The notes: a model not told the origin generated them from the sequence alone. A stretch of 64,000 nt of DNA from Haliotis asinina (GCF_037392515.1 NC_090295.1:22980501-23044500); one strand, 5' to 3'. Counted from the stretch's first letter, positions 19,906-33,072 are shown. A program made the numbers and translations.

Positions 19906-21997
19906 CACCAAGCGCCTAAAGAGTCGTGGTTCGATGATCTAGCAACAATGTATCAAACTGCAGTGAAAGATGGTACTTCATGTTACCCTGTCCCACTCGC
20001 CTCATCACAGCACGCCCGGGCACCATACGAACACTGAACAATGGATACTGTGTCGTCTTTAGGTATCAGTCCTAAGCATATATAGCTTCTAATTGAAAAT
20101 GAGAATTCCAAAGTTAGCAATGTTAGCAAAACCTGAATTATTCCAAAACTGTAGAAGTTACACACACACACGTGCATGCAAACGCCCGCACACACACCCT
20201 CACATCCATGGATGAGGATGATCCACTATCTACGCGCCAAAACATTAACGTCAACGACTAACCCAAATTGACATCAGCGTTACTTACTATTCCATAAAAT
20301 CGTCATTAGTTTTGAATGGTAAAAGTAGCTACACACAGTGGAAACAATAAGATTATGTCTTGGAAGCCTTTACCCACGGGGTATAGGGTGTGTGTACCCT
20401 CTGTGTTGTGTTCATTGTAACCCTCGACTGATGACACCAGCAACACATCAGGCACATCAGATCGGAAATCCCTCGCGACACCTTTATATTAAGCAATAGG
20501 TGAAAACCAACAGTTACTATGTAAACTGAAACGGTGTGCCTCGTCATTTTTTTAAAAAAAGCAACTTTCTATGAAAAAAGCTACATTATTCATTGACATT
20601 TGTAAATTATACACGTATTCAACCCTCAGAAAATAACCACACCAAACAAATTTCTGCTAGCCAGATGGCCAGAAATCCATTTGTCTGACAACCTACATGT
20701 CGATATATACAATATATGGAGTTGATAAGTGTTGTATGTCTTCAGATGACAGACTGGATAGATTTAGTTCAGTTTAGCTTTGAGTATTATAGTTATTTTA
20801 CATTGTGTCACCTCCATCTGGACATCGTAGGGGAAAACGTTGGGCAGGTGGGCTGGAATTCCAACCACGATCTGTATTTGTATACTAAAGGCACCTTCTC
20901 ATCGAATTGCGGCATTTTGCACAAATACGTTCGGATGTCCATTTGGAGAATATAAATCCAAATTCAAGCCTACTATACTGTATATCCCTGGAGGTTCTCA
21001 CATGTAAAAAATAAGGACAATTTATTTTTTTGTGTGCATCCTGTTTGTAAGAGAAAATCAAAAGAAACTAAAGCTTCAAGAGATAATCCTTGTGTGCCTC
21101 GTTATCATTCTGGATTCCCCAGTTCAAGCTGATGGCAATTTTAGGATATAAAGCTACCGTCAATTTCTGTCCTTTATGAGAGGCATAAAATATGCAAGCG
21201 TGTATCAAACTCGCGCTTTTCTGTCTCGGTGAGATTGACAGTTCTCAGACTACGCATGCACCAGAGATGTTTCGAATCATCCTTCTTCACTTTAATAAAT
21301 CATGGTTCATGTACAGGCTACAATGAACGAACACAAACGAAGGTCAAAGTGCACAAGACGACATCGTTGAAATTAATATTGAGACTGTTGTCGAACAACT
21401 GGTACAGTTTCCTTCCACTGACATTGTTGCCAAGATGTCGTTGCGCTATCGAAGATGAAGCTTCCTCTCTTAAGCTGAGCCTCATGGAGGTAGCTGAAAG
21501 AGGTCGCTGAGCAGATTTGGACCTTGTGGACGTTCAAAGTCATGTTGCCATGACAATACATCGCCACAGACAAGACTTCTTGTGGTGAAAATTTTCAAAA
21601 GTATTTCATGTAAGTAGTGATGTGTTATGTTTTTCGTAAATAACCCTATTTCTCCACCACATATGTGTGTTATACATAACATCGCCATTGTTGGACTAAA
21701 TCGATAATAACAGACTGAGTCAAAATGTGGTATTGATAATATACTGAAAGCAGTCACTGTTTGCAAAATGCATTCAAGAAGTAACATAAATTTCAAGGCA
21801 TACTGGTATTGAATTAGTTTTTTCAAATAATATCTGTTTGTTAGTGGATAACGTATGTTAGACATTACTGGTTCAATTTAGTAGGCTGAAGACTGTTCAA
21901 GTCTTGCAATAGGTGTGGTGATAGTTGTACAGTTACTAAAGCAAACACGAAGTGTTTACTATTAAATACTTTGTATGTTTTCTCTTTGACGTTTCAG

Positions 21998-22039
21998 ACA
22001 ATGAGACTACACTCCGAGACTACTCACTGAACACTGCAG
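21998..22039 (+). other. Predicted 5' non-coding exon with a short upstream frame
   Basis: Bounded by acceptor gacgtttcag (to 21997) and donor CTGCAG|gtatat (22040). It contains a complete 9-codon upstream frame (ATG at 22001, TGA at 22028-22030). The next exon opens at 22219 after cctttcag and runs into the large coding exon, so this is probably leader sequence that could damp translation of the main frame. Confidence 0.45.
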
Positions 22040-22265
22040 GTATATTGGAAGTCTTAAAGAACATTAAAGATTAGAACTATATATTTTGTGTTACGGTGCA
22101 CTTTATTCAGCTTACAATTTTCTGTTAAACGTAGAAGTTTTAACATGCGTATTTCCCGCAACTACCAAAGGAATGTACTATAAGTAATGGATTGCATAAA
22201 CAATTAAACTCCTTTCAGATCTACTACATCCGTGGATTACAGGTGTGCTCTGTCAGTACATAACG

Positions 22266-25200
22266 ATGTGGCGTAACCGAAACAGACAACCACAACCTCC
22301 CCCTGATTACTGGTCTCAAAGTATTGACTGGATAGATTCATGCATTCCGTGGGAGTGTTTTAGGAATTTCAGGAGGGGGCGCTGGTTCTACAGATGCAGA
22401 ACATGGGACACAAACATAAGCTGTGGATTTTTCGGTAATTGCTGTAGAAAGAAAAGACAAGATTCCCTTGACTCAGCTCATGGAAGTGCAACAGCAGGTG
22501 CTCCAGGCTGTGATGCCCAAACCAGCAACAGAGAGAGAGGAGGATCCTCTGGATGTTTGTGCACATCAAAATCAAAACATGGACCATTTTGTTTTGGACG
22601 CCAGTTTCAGTCACATGCAGCTGGCACGACAGGTATTCCAAAACGCAATACAGGATATGCAAAACTTTTGCATGGGCAGAGTCACAAATCGTCTTCAAAT
22701 GTTGAATTTCTATCACATAGATGCCCAAATCCGGTAGCCTTTCCCAGGTCAAATGTGAACAGCATCAATGACATTAGGTTGCTTTCAGCAGACAGGAAAA
22801 GTACATTAAAGTACTCATGGACAGAGGAGAGAGACTCTGTTGTATTCTTCCAAGGATGTTGTGGCTATGCAACATTCAAGCCTAACTGTTGTACAGGCCA
22901 TCCTTATCTATCTCGATGCCAGTCTCTCAGTGAAAGCCTCCTCTCTTCTAAAAAAGACTATGAAATTGTCTTTTTTCAAGGTAAATGTGGATATGCCTGC
23001 TTTGATTCCAACTGCTGTAGGCTCTGGGAAACGATGCATTACAACATGAGAGACGATTCTGAAGAGAGTGAGTGTTCCAGTCCAACACACTCCAATTATT
23101 TGGAAAACCACAGCGAAAACGAAATGGAAATTGCACGTGTTGATGTTCATGCAAGGGAGACAACTGTCACAAAGTTTCACCAGGCAGGCAATTCACAACC
23201 TGCTTTGCCTGAACTATTAGTTTTATCCTGTGGAGAGCACCAGCAAACATCGGGACCAGTAGGCTCTAAGATGTTGCTGGAATATCTAAAGCATGCAAAC
23301 GCAAAAGGTGATCGAATTGGTTTAGTTCATACGGACGTTGCAAAACCGCATGACCATGTAGAAAGTCAATTTCATCCATGTCAAGATTCATTAATCATGG
23401 AAAATGATGAAACACGTGAAATGAAATGCAAAACCCTTACGTCAGAAATGGAAAAAGAAAATATCTGTGATGGGGAAGGTAACAAATTGGCTCGGCGTGA
23501 ATCTTGTAACTTAAAAATACATGATCAAGTAATTGATAGAACTTCTGAAACAGAACAAGGGCAGAAACAGAACCAAGTACCAAGAAAGCTTTGCAAGACT
23601 GCCGAGACAGTTTCTTTTTGGACTCCCAATTCAGCTTTAAATGGAATTAACAATTCTGAAGAAATAACAGGTGTGGTGAACGAAACTGTTAAACAAGATT
23701 CAGCAGCATCTAAATTATCCCTGCAGTCCCGAAACATTTCACTTGAGGTTATCCTGCAAAGGTTAAATGAAACCAAACAGTCACAGTCTACCGCGAGTAC
23801 GACAGTGGCATCCGAAATACAGACGAGGCAATTTACAAAAGTTGATCCTGCTTTCAACGATGTTCACGACTGTAAACAAACAGAGGCTGTATCTGGTGAT
23901 CTTGCCAACACTCACTTGGAAACATGTGTGAAAAATGGAAACATTTCATTTGTAGCTGTCAGTTCTCCAAAACGTGAAATTCGGGATTGTGTACAGCCTG
24001 TAAATGAATTTGATGAACTCCCAGAAACCCGCTTAAAAACATCTTTAGATGATGAAATCATTTCTTCTGAGGCTCTTGAATCATCTGCGTCAGTGCCCAA
24101 AGTATTGATAGAATCCGATGTGCAAATGGGGTCCTCTAAAGTGAGTGACAGAGATATGCAAAACCTCGCCGCCGAAATTTCCTTTCGAGCTATTAATGCA
24201 GCCATGGTTGAATGTGAGAACTCTGAAAACACAGCTGTGTGCAAATCGCCTCAAAGCAGACTCACTAGGCAGTCAGAAAGGTTTGAAGGACCGAGAGTCT
24301 TTGACGTTGGTTCTGGTGAAAGGGGTGATTTTCAAACGGGTGGTCATGACAGAGAGTTGCTGTTTGTACATTTAACAGTATCACCTGTTTTTGAGTATGG
24401 GTCTTCTTCAGGATTGTCAGTGCTTCCAGATTCTGACAGTGATGAGAATCCTTGTGATACTCACGTTTGTGATACCATGGACAGTTTTGGTGTCCGGGGA
24501 CTGAGAAAAGGGGTGGCTGATGGTTGTATTAATTCCAGCACATCATGTGGAAATTGTATGGACAGTGTACATACAAGTGAGAGTCCCAAAGATGACTTGA
24601 CAAAGGATTCTGACCTGGAAGTGACAAGCAATGAAACAAGGGAATCCTACAAACAATGCCAAGGTATTCCTGAACATACATCAGATGATTCTGCTCCTCA
24701 GATCCACCCCCATCACAGTTTTGACAAGACCACTAATTGCAGTTCAAGAAATATTAAAAGGGAGATTAATGCCATCCCTAAACGCAGATCAAAGTATAAA
24801 CTCCATAAGAAAAAGAAAAGCATCAAAAGCAAATTGACCAGGCAGTATGGATCCATTGCAGATGTCTCAAAACACAATGATTTTCTGCAAAGGTCACTGA
24901 AGCTTATAAGCAGATTAAACCCAGAACACAAATGCTACAAAAAATATGAAAGAACCACATCCATTAAATCACAAGCTAGTAAAGGACTGGTCAGTAATCA
25001 TCACCAGCAAGTTAAGAAAAAAGTAAAACGGACAAAGACTGATAAAGTCAAATGCAAAGCAGACAAAGTAGAGAAGAAACATAAAATTGCAGCATCCAAG
25101 AAGACAAGCTGCAAACCAATGAGTGATCAAAATCGAAAGCATGATGGAGAATCTGTCCCTGCCGACAATGATAAAACTGCGAATGATGACACGTGCAAGA

Positions 25201-28200
25201 CAGTTTGTTCACGTCTACCACACCAGTTATTTTCATCCCATTCAAAGCTGACTGTTAACAACAGAGCAGGCTCTCATCAAATAGATAACATGAGCACTGA
25301 CATGGAGACAAGAGGTGGAGAATCAAGTACCAGTGAAACCATAATGGAATCATCTTCACATTTTGTTGAAGATGACAGGCGAAAAAGCAAATCAGTGGCT
25401 GAAATAAAATCACAAGGGGATGAAAGACATAGTAATCACAAAGGTCTAACTTATGAAGCATCGAACCAAACGAATGGAGGGATCCCATCCATGTATTCAC
25501 CATGCTATGGAGGAGACCTAGCTAAAGAGGATTCCCAGAAGGGTAAGAATAAAAGAAAACAAAACGGGAAGAAGAAGAAGACTCAATCTAAATCAACGAG
25601 AACTGAAGATACTGCAACATTAACATCCCAACCCATGATTCTAGGTCGTGAAATAGATGATGGGACTTATGACAGCTGCATACAATTACCAGACTACAAA
25701 CCAAGCAGTACAAATTCTTCACAGACAAGGATGCGTTCTGACAAAACGGAACTATTCAAAGAGGATATGGCACAGTACGTGTCTTTACAAACAGAAAACG
25801 CGAGTAAACGTGTGGAAAGCGGAAGTGATCGTCATAACGTCTTAGCTAAAGAACCACGTAGCTTTGCCGTTATGAAAGACTCGTTGTTTTGTAACTATGA
25901 AAATAACACAGAACTAAATACATTTCAGACCAGGAACAAATTACAACAAAACATAAGCACAGATTCAAACCAGCTCAGGCTTGTTTCCCCTGGTAGCGAG
26001 TCTGTTGAAACATTAGAGGCAGACCTTTCAGAAAAAGGAAAATGTATAGGAGACGAGAAAAGACCAACTAATGGGTCCCTCACATTTCAAACTGATGAAC
26101 AGCTATTTCTTAATACAGACAGTTCAGACCTGGCAGAAACATCATCCCATGTATCTAAGTGTCCAACCACACACTCCGCACCAGTGACATACGGCAGTGT
26201 ACCTATGTCTGGCAGGTGTAAACAACTTAAAAACGACCAGTCGCAGACTCATTGTCTTCCTGAAGCCAAACACAACACTATTCGACGCTTAAGTGGTGGT
26301 ATTGATCCGCACGGGCATATGACACACAACCCCATCTGTCAGGCCGGACAATCAATCACCAGTTCAACACTCACTACGCGACCTCAGCTATCACACTGTA
26401 TACCTGGCAGACCGGGCCAAGACACTGATAAAGGTCTACTTCATCACAGTCGAGGTCACAATGACTTGCTGTACGACCCACGTGTCGACATTCTTGTCGG
26501 GGAAAGTATTGTAAAAGCATTAAGTGACTTGAGTTGTTCAGATTCGCCAGTTCAAACACCCCCAACTTTAAGTGAAGGAAAGATATCGAATGACCCAGAA
26601 AAGTCAACATATAGTCTGAAGACTGGGAATGCAGGCTCTATGGTTAGTAAGCATCATACCCAAGCGAAAACAAAAAAGAATGGTAGATCCGGGGAAGTAA
26701 ATCGGGGCCCTAAAGCTCGCAAGTGTAGTGCAAACACAGACAAAGAATCCTCAAGTGTTCTGGCTCCAGATTTTCAAATTCCTGACCTGATAAAAGATGG
26801 TTTTTATTACATGCAAGATCAAAATAAATCTCAAAAGGGACATGAAATTACCAGCCAGGATGTGTCACGTGACAAAAAGATTCACGAAGACAATAAGAAC
26901 CTGCCACAAAATATGGACAATGAAACAATTAAGCCCAGTTTATCTTTTGATCACAACAGTGTTAAAAGTGCGAATCAGGAGAAGGTCTATCTAGGAAGTT
27001 TAGTTCGTGACAATCAAAGGAAGACAACCCCTGAAGCAATCGAAGATGAAAATGGAAAATCAGTGAAGGGATTATTGATACCAAGGAAATTATCCCAAAG
27101 AATGCATCCTACTCGACCAATCACCAGCCGAGGTTCGGAAATGCCTGCTCTGCGTTCACAAACGAGAAATAAGAAAAACAAAAGTAGGATACCAGTTCCC
27201 GGTCATGCAGTGTACGTAGGTTCTGTAAAGCATCCACGGATCAATACTCAACAGTCACATATGCTAAGACCTGATGTAGAAAGTCTCTCGGGCGTCACAC
27301 AGGTATTATCAAATGGGAACGAGGCAAGTGAGTCCAACTCTCTGTGTGTAGCTACATGTGAGAGGGCTGATAATAACCAAGCAATCAATAAACAAACTGG
27401 CGGCACTCGTGACTTAGGCGGCAGGCAGCAACCCCACAAACCTAACATAACATGTGTTGACGGAGGATCAACCAAACAGATTCCCACAGATGATCCAGGA
27501 ACATGTAAGTTGGGTAAATCAACGAAAAAGCGAAGTAGGAAAAGAATTTCTTCAAACAGATCCGAGCCCATTCCACGTGTGGCTGATTTAAGTAAAAACT
27601 TATCTCATGATCACATAAGGAATCAAAGAATAACCAACTGTCAGGATGGAACTTGTTTGAGTAGTGTTGCAAACCCGGAGACCAAAGGAAAAGCAAGTGC
27701 AATTAAGAAGGTGGAAAGCACACTGTATTCCCATGGAAGTATTGACTATGGGGTTATAGCACTGGGACCTAACTCTGAAGGTGAAGCTACTGAAGTAGAA
27801 TCAACTACTTTGAAGGATTCATCATCAGGTTTCAGCTCAGACAGGCAACTTTCACAAAGGAATGTAATTTCATCACCAGTTTATGAGAATGAAAAGGGGT
27901 ATCATCCTTGGATTGGCGTTCATGAACAACCAATCACAAGGGACACTGACGCTGCAATAAAAATATCAGGAGACACTGAGATATTAACCATTGAAAATAT
28001 AGACTTCAGTTCCGAGGCTGAACTTTTTTCAGAGCAGCTATCAATACTTCATGATAATGAGAAAACAGCTGACTCCCAAGGGGCTCCTATTGACAACCAA
28101 CCGTTAGATGCGTATATATTCTCTACTGATAAACGCGTTGCACGCTGTGCCTCAGAAAACAGTTACATCCCGCCCTATGACGACAACGAACTTTCCGAGA

Positions 28201-30170
28201 GACAAAACAACACTGAGTATGGATACAATATATGTCTGAATCCACACAATAGATTCAGCTCAAGCGTGACGAGTGCATCCATTCCAAGCAGGGGCTGTTT
28301 TCGCTGTGATCCATCCTCACCAGTCAGGGATCCTTTGGCAGGACAAGACAACCATGCTGGAATATTGCGTCCTTGCAGATATTCTCTCGAAAGTCGGCTC
28401 AGTATTGATATAGCTGAGGGAATTGTGAACGGAGGAAAGACTGATCCCACAGACACCTGTGTAAGTGATTACGTTCGAGAGTATACTGAACTCTGTAAAT
28501 CTTCCATAGATACAGAGAGAAGAATCTTAAAAACAGTGTTAGAAAGTGTCCGAGGGTGTTATAGTTCTGGTTCAACGGAGAATCACACACTCTCCAACAC
28601 ACAAGAAAATGTTGGTCACCTGGATGGTGACTGCTCACATAGCAATCAATACGGACGCAACTCATATTTAATTGATTCCAGAACCAACAATGATGGTGAA
28701 GAACTCAGCAGCTCCCTGAATCTGTTTCCAGCTACAGACTCTAATATAGGCTCCCACTCCGGAAACAATCACCATATTCTGAACCAGAATGATAACGAAG
28801 GACATGTTTTATTCAAGGCTATAACAGAGGAAACTGATGAAGAGCTAAGGGCAGAGCTGTCAGTGGGATTAAACGGACGCGCGATAACTAGAGAGCGAGC
28901 CACGCCTTCCCTTGAAAGGCGGAAACGACTGCAAAGACAGAAATGTGTGGACGAAGGGAGTGATTCTGTAGACGTCAGTTTCAAAAGGATAAAACAAGAA
29001 GGGAAAAAGCATCCTACAAATCAAGGTAAAACCACACGTGACAAGCGGGCAAAACAGAGCAACAGAATTAAGCAAACAGCGTCAGGTGAAGGGGTAAGTG
29101 GAGGGTCTAGGACGTTGAAGAAACCCCCTTTGAAAAATCTCAACTCCAAACTGCAGACACGCAAAGGCTCTGCCCTAACGCCAGATAAAGCTGATAAACA
29201 TATTTTGAACAGACATTCCACAAATCCCACGGGTCCAAGACGGTTTACTGCAGTCCCTGTCAATGAAAGAAGGGTTTCCGGAACAAGTGGTAGTGAAGGA
29301 GCAAACAGTCAGAACAGCTTAGATGATGTTGTTGTTGTGGAGAAGCAGAGAGACAACAAAGGAGGAATTGTGAAGAAGGAGAAGAGGTGTAAAACGAAAC
29401 ATAAGATCTCCTACTACGACGAGGACGGCCAGAGTTGCAGGAAGTCTACCGTGACAGTAAAAAGTGAAAACTTTGAAGTGGGCGTTATTCAAACTGAAGA
29501 TTCTGTAGGATTTACACCGAAACCAGAAGGAGAAACGTTCTCGCACAATATGAACTATAGGAATAGGAAGGACAGTCGGGGAACGAGAGAGAGGGGAAGG
29601 TGGAGCAGCAACGACAACGACAACGACAACGACAGATATGAAGACGTCACGGAGGGAAGACGCTCTGCTGGAAAGCTGTCGAGATATTCTGATCCGGATG
29701 TTCATTTACGAAAGTCACCAAGATACGAGGCCCGTGACAATGACAAAGGAGCGTATAAAAGTGGAAGATTTGAGGACGTCACAGACGACGCAGATAACGC
29801 TGACGGGGCAGGGAGAGATCGCAGACAACAACGGGGGTCGCCTGTTGACTATACAGCACCCGCACTTGGTGATGACTCTGAGAGAAGAGGAACTAATTCA
29901 CTGATAAGGGAAAAGGTGGCATCGGATGAGGAATATGTGTCAATGATTGCACAGGGCAAGATTTCGTTTTTGCAAGACCTTGAAGGATGGCGGGAAGCGT
30001 ATAATTTGGATTCAGACGTTATTGAGGTGGAAGCAAGGAAACTCATGGCTGGGGATCTAAGGAATCTGTACAGAGACCTCCCTGAACGAGACAGGCGTGA
30101 GGTCGTGAGGAACATAGAATATATGGATTCTCTGACGCACGATGATCTCATCAAGTCTCTCAGAACGTGA
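22266..30170 (+). CDS. Unrecognised giant protein, about 2,634 residues in one 7.9-kb exon
   Basis: Start chosen at the ATG at 22266 (MWRNRNRQ), matching the MW start of its paralog; the open frame before it has no other ATG after the acceptor at 22218. N-terminal 60 residues are Trp/Cys/Arg-rich (CIPWECFRNFRRGRW, FGNCCRKK). Two copies of the Cys signature follow, near residues 196-208 (CCGYATFKPNCC) and 238-260 (GKCGYACFDSNCCRLWETM). The next 2,000 residues look disordered, rich in Ser, Asn, Asp and Lys, with basic clusters resembling nuclear signals (KYKLHKKKKSIKSKL, KKKVKRTKTDKVK). Paralog-matching blocks are HAVYVGSVKH (about residue 1650) and YVREYTELCKSSIDTERRIL (about 2080). A charged, likely helical end contains ISFLQDLEGWREAYNL and closes HDDLIKSLRT. 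An (AACGAC)n tract encodes NDNDNDND near 29610. No enzyme domain is visible; function unknown. Confidence 0.85.
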   Translation: MWRNRNRQPQPPPDYWSQSIDWIDSCIPWECFRNFRRGRWFYRCRTWDTNISCGFFGNCCRKKRQDSLDSAHGSATAGAPGCDAQTSNRERGGSSGCLCTSKSKHGPFCFGRQFQSHAAGTTGIPKRNTGYAKLLHGQSHKSSSNVEFLSHRCPNPVAFPRSNVNSINDIRLLSADRKSTLKYSWTEERDSVVFFQGCCGYATFKPNCCTGHPYLSRCQSLSESLLSSKKDYEIVFFQGKCGYACFDSNCCRLWETMHYNMRDDSEESECSSPTHSNYLENHSENEMEIARVDVHARETTVTKFHQAGNSQPALPELLVLSCGEHQQTSGPVGSKMLLEYLKHANAKGDRIGLVHTDVAKPHDHVESQFHPCQDSLIMENDETREMKCKTLTSEMEKENICDGEGNKLARRESCNLKIHDQVIDRTSETEQGQKQNQVPRKLCKTAETVSFWTPNSALNGINNSEEITGVVNETVKQDSAASKLSLQSRNISLEVILQRLNETKQSQSTASTTVASEIQTRQFTKVDPAFNDVHDCKQTEAVSGDLANTHLETCVKNGNISFVAVSSPKREIRDCVQPVNEFDELPETRLKTSLDDEIISSEALESSASVPKVLIESDVQMGSSKVSDRDMQNLAAEISFRAINAAMVECENSENTAVCKSPQSRLTRQSERFEGPRVFDVGSGERGDFQTGGHDRELLFVHLTVSPVFEYGSSSGLSVLPDSDSDENPCDTHVCDTMDSFGVRGLRKGVADGCINSSTSCGNCMDSVHTSESPKDDLTKDSDLEVTSNETRESYKQCQGIPEHTSDDSAPQIHPHHSFDKTTNCSSRNIKREINAIPKRRSKYKLHKKKKSIKSKLTRQYGSIADVSKHNDFLQRSLKLISRLNPEHKCYKKYERTTSIKSQASKGLVSNHHQQVKKKVKRTKTDKVKCKADKVEKKHKIAASKKTSCKPMSDQNRKHDGESVPADNDKTANDDTCKTVCSRLPHQLFSSHSKLTVNNRAGSHQIDNMSTDMETRGGESSTSETIMESSSHFVEDDRRKSKSVAEIKSQGDERHSNHKGLTYEASNQTNGGIPSMYSPCYGGDLAKEDSQKGKNKRKQNGKKKKTQSKSTRTEDTATLTSQPMILGREIDDGTYDSCIQLPDYKPSSTNSSQTRMRSDKTELFKEDMAQYVSLQTENASKRVESGSDRHNVLAKEPRSFAVMKDSLFCNYENNTELNTFQTRNKLQQNISTDSNQLRLVSPGSESVETLEADLSEKGKCIGDEKRPTNGSLTFQTDEQLFLNTDSSDLAETSSHVSKCPTTHSAPVTYGSVPMSGRCKQLKNDQSQTHCLPEAKHNTIRRLSGGIDPHGHMTHNPICQAGQSITSSTLTTRPQLSHCIPGRPGQDTDKGLLHHSRGHNDLLYDPRVDILVGESIVKALSDLSCSDSPVQTPPTLSEGKISNDPEKSTYSLKTGNAGSMVSKHHTQAKTKKNGRSGEVNRGPKARKCSANTDKESSSVLAPDFQIPDLIKDGFYYMQDQNKSQKGHEITSQDVSRDKKIHEDNKNLPQNMDNETIKPSLSFDHNSVKSANQEKVYLGSLVRDNQRKTTPEAIEDENGKSVKGLLIPRKLSQRMHPTRPITSRGSEMPALRSQTRNKKNKSRIPVPGHAVYVGSVKHPRINTQQSHMLRPDVESLSGVTQVLSNGNEASESNSLCVATCERADNNQAINKQTGGTRDLGGRQQPHKPNITCVDGGSTKQIPTDDPGTCKLGKSTKKRSRKRISSNRSEPIPRVADLSKNLSHDHIRNQRITNCQDGTCLSSVANPETKGKASAIKKVESTLYSHGSIDYGVIALGPNSEGEATEVESTTLKDSSSGFSSDRQLSQRNVISSPVYENEKGYHPWIGVHEQPITRDTDAAIKISGDTEILTIENIDFSSEAELFSEQLSILHDNEKTADSQGAPIDNQPLDAYIFSTDKRVARCASENSYIPPYDDNELSERQNNTEYGYNICLNPHNRFSSSVTSASIPSRGCFRCDPSSPVRDPLAGQDNHAGILRPCRYSLESRLSIDIAEGIVNGGKTDPTDTCVSDYVREYTELCKSSIDTERRILKTVLESVRGCYSSGSTENHTLSNTQENVGHLDGDCSHSNQYGRNSYLIDSRTNNDGEELSSSLNLFPATDSNIGSHSGNNHHILNQNDNEGHVLFKAITEETDEELRAELSVGLNGRAITRERATPSLERRKRLQRQKCVDEGSDSVDVSFKRIKQEGKKHPTNQGKTTRDKRAKQSNRIKQTASGEGVSGGSRTLKKPPLKNLNSKLQTRKGSALTPDKADKHILNRHSTNPTGPRRFTAVPVNERRVSGTSGSEGANSQNSLDDVVVVEKQRDNKGGIVKKEKRCKTKHKISYYDEDGQSCRKSTVTVKSENFEVGVIQTEDSVGFTPKPEGETFSHNMNYRNRKDSRGTRERGRWSSNDNDNDNDRYEDVTEGRRSAGKLSRYSDPDVHLRKSPRYEARDNDKGAYKSGRFEDVTDDADNADGAGRDRRQQRGSPVDYTAPALGDDSERRGTNSLIREKVASDEEYVSMIAQGKISFLQDLEGWREAYNLDSDVIEVEARKLMAGDLRNLYRDLPERDRREVVRNIEYMDSLTHDDLIKSLRT

Positions 30171-30311
30171 TAGATGTTTTTGTTTGAACTGAAAGTGAAA
30201 TTTGCCAAGAGGTAAAGAGACGTGAGTAGTCGCTACTTAGTTTAGTTGATCACACTATGTGATACATAGCAGTGGCCGCAATAATATGAGCTGATATACA
30301 GCGATGACTAA
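30171..30311 (+). other. 3' flank of the giant gene
   Basis: Short flank before a minus-strand SINE. No canonical AATAAA is apparent in this part, so the polyadenylation site may lie inside or beyond the SINEs. Confidence 0.35.
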
Positions 30312-30462
30312 CTGAGTATGGTTTTACGACACTGTAGAAATATTCCAGCAATATCAGGGAGGGGAACACTCGAATTGGTTCCATGCATTGTACACATGTG
30401 GGGAATCGAACCAGGGTCTTCGGTGTAACGAGCGAACGCCTTAACGACTTGGCTAGCCCACA
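30312..30462 (-). repeat. SINE family A, minus strand
   Basis: Reverse tail ggttttacgacactgtagaa, aatattccagcaatatc, reversed box B ggggaatcgaaccagggt, reversed head cgagcgaacgccttaacgac. Confidence 0.85.
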
Positions 30463-30609
30463 TCCCCTAAACAGATCTGATGTGAAATCAGACCATTGCA
30501 ATTTCTTCATGACTCCGTATAACTGGGTATTTCTGTGGTTAATTTCTTAGATTTTGCAGACACTCGTGCAGTAAGTATTAGATTTAATGACTGTCTGGTT
30601 TGTTGGTGA

Positions 30610-30828
30610 CACAAAGCCCCATGGAGGTCCGGATTGAATCTTCAGTAACCCAGACTTGTAAGAGGCGAGTAACGGGATTAGGTAGTCGGAATCACTGACT
30701 TGGTTGACACATGTCATCGTATCCCAATTGTGTAGATCGATGTTGATCACTGGATAGCCTTGTCCGGACTGGAAAATTTATAGACCGCTGCCATTAGCTG
30801 AAATATTACTGAATGCGGCTTTAAGCAG
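30610..30828 (+). repeat. SINE family B
   Basis: ggtccggattgaatcttcag head, aacgggattaggtagtcgga, gacttggttgacacatgtca, gatcactggatagccttgtc, tail ctgaatgcggctttaagcag. Confidence 0.85.
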
Positions 30829-30942
30829 CAAAGACAACATATGCATTATTATGATGTTTTCACGGCTAGTCGTGCTCGTCTTTTTACTAACGGGTTAACA
30901 TAAAGGAAGGAATGACAAAATATACAAGATTTCTGTTGAATT

Positions 30943-31388
30943 CATTCTCTTCCCACAGTGGTTACTTGTCATATCTTCCTACGTAACCTCTGTTCTAATA
31001 CGACCCTTTCATGGTGCGAGTGTACAAGACTCGTGATTGGAGGCAATCAGATTTAGTAGTGCAGTCAGCGACCTTGTTTCAAAAGTGATCGTTCGCAAGA
31101 TCTCGGTAATTTCCGGATGCATCCTGAAAACTAGAACCTCTTCCCGAGCGCGATACTCAAATGTTTCTTCTAGACAGAACTCAGTCATGCCATTATTTGT
31201 TTCTCCACATTGCTTGCATTTGTCAAGCTGAATCTAGGCCGATATAACACGTGTTCTGATTGGACAGGAAAAAAAAGGAATTAAATTTACTGAAATATTT
31301 TGCAGTTATGAGAACCGCGAAATATTCTCCGTATTAGAACAGAGGTTCGTAGGAAGACATGACAAGTAACCTCTGTGGGAAGAGAATG
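30943..31388. mobile_element. 446-bp non-autonomous DNA transposon, hAT-like MITE
   Basis: About 60-base terminal inverted repeats: left CATTCTCTTCCCACAGTGG to ctgttctaatacg, right its complement with a few mismatches. Perfect 8-base target duplication gttgaatt at 30935-30942 and 31389-31396, as hAT transposases make. The interior has no transposase. The same ends form the small palindrome at 1163-1250. Confidence 0.85.
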
Positions 31389-31396
31389 GTTGAATT

Positions 31397-33072
<1,676 letters not shown>

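Larger units (their letters stand above)
17706..21997. other. Head-to-head intergenic region of the two paralogs
   Basis: Should hold the promoters and non-coding first exons of both paralogous genes. No strong TATA or coding exon is evident. It contains a 44-45-bp minisatellite at about 18910-19108 and one SINE at 19744-19905. Short open frames (18221-18430, 19438-19644, 20716-20955, 21229-21510) show no family features. Confidence 0.4.

Noticed and set aside
22245-22265. Extended GTG start giving seven extra residues on the giant protein
   Set aside because: GTG is not an expected start in animals, and the ATG at 22266 matches the MW start of the paralog.
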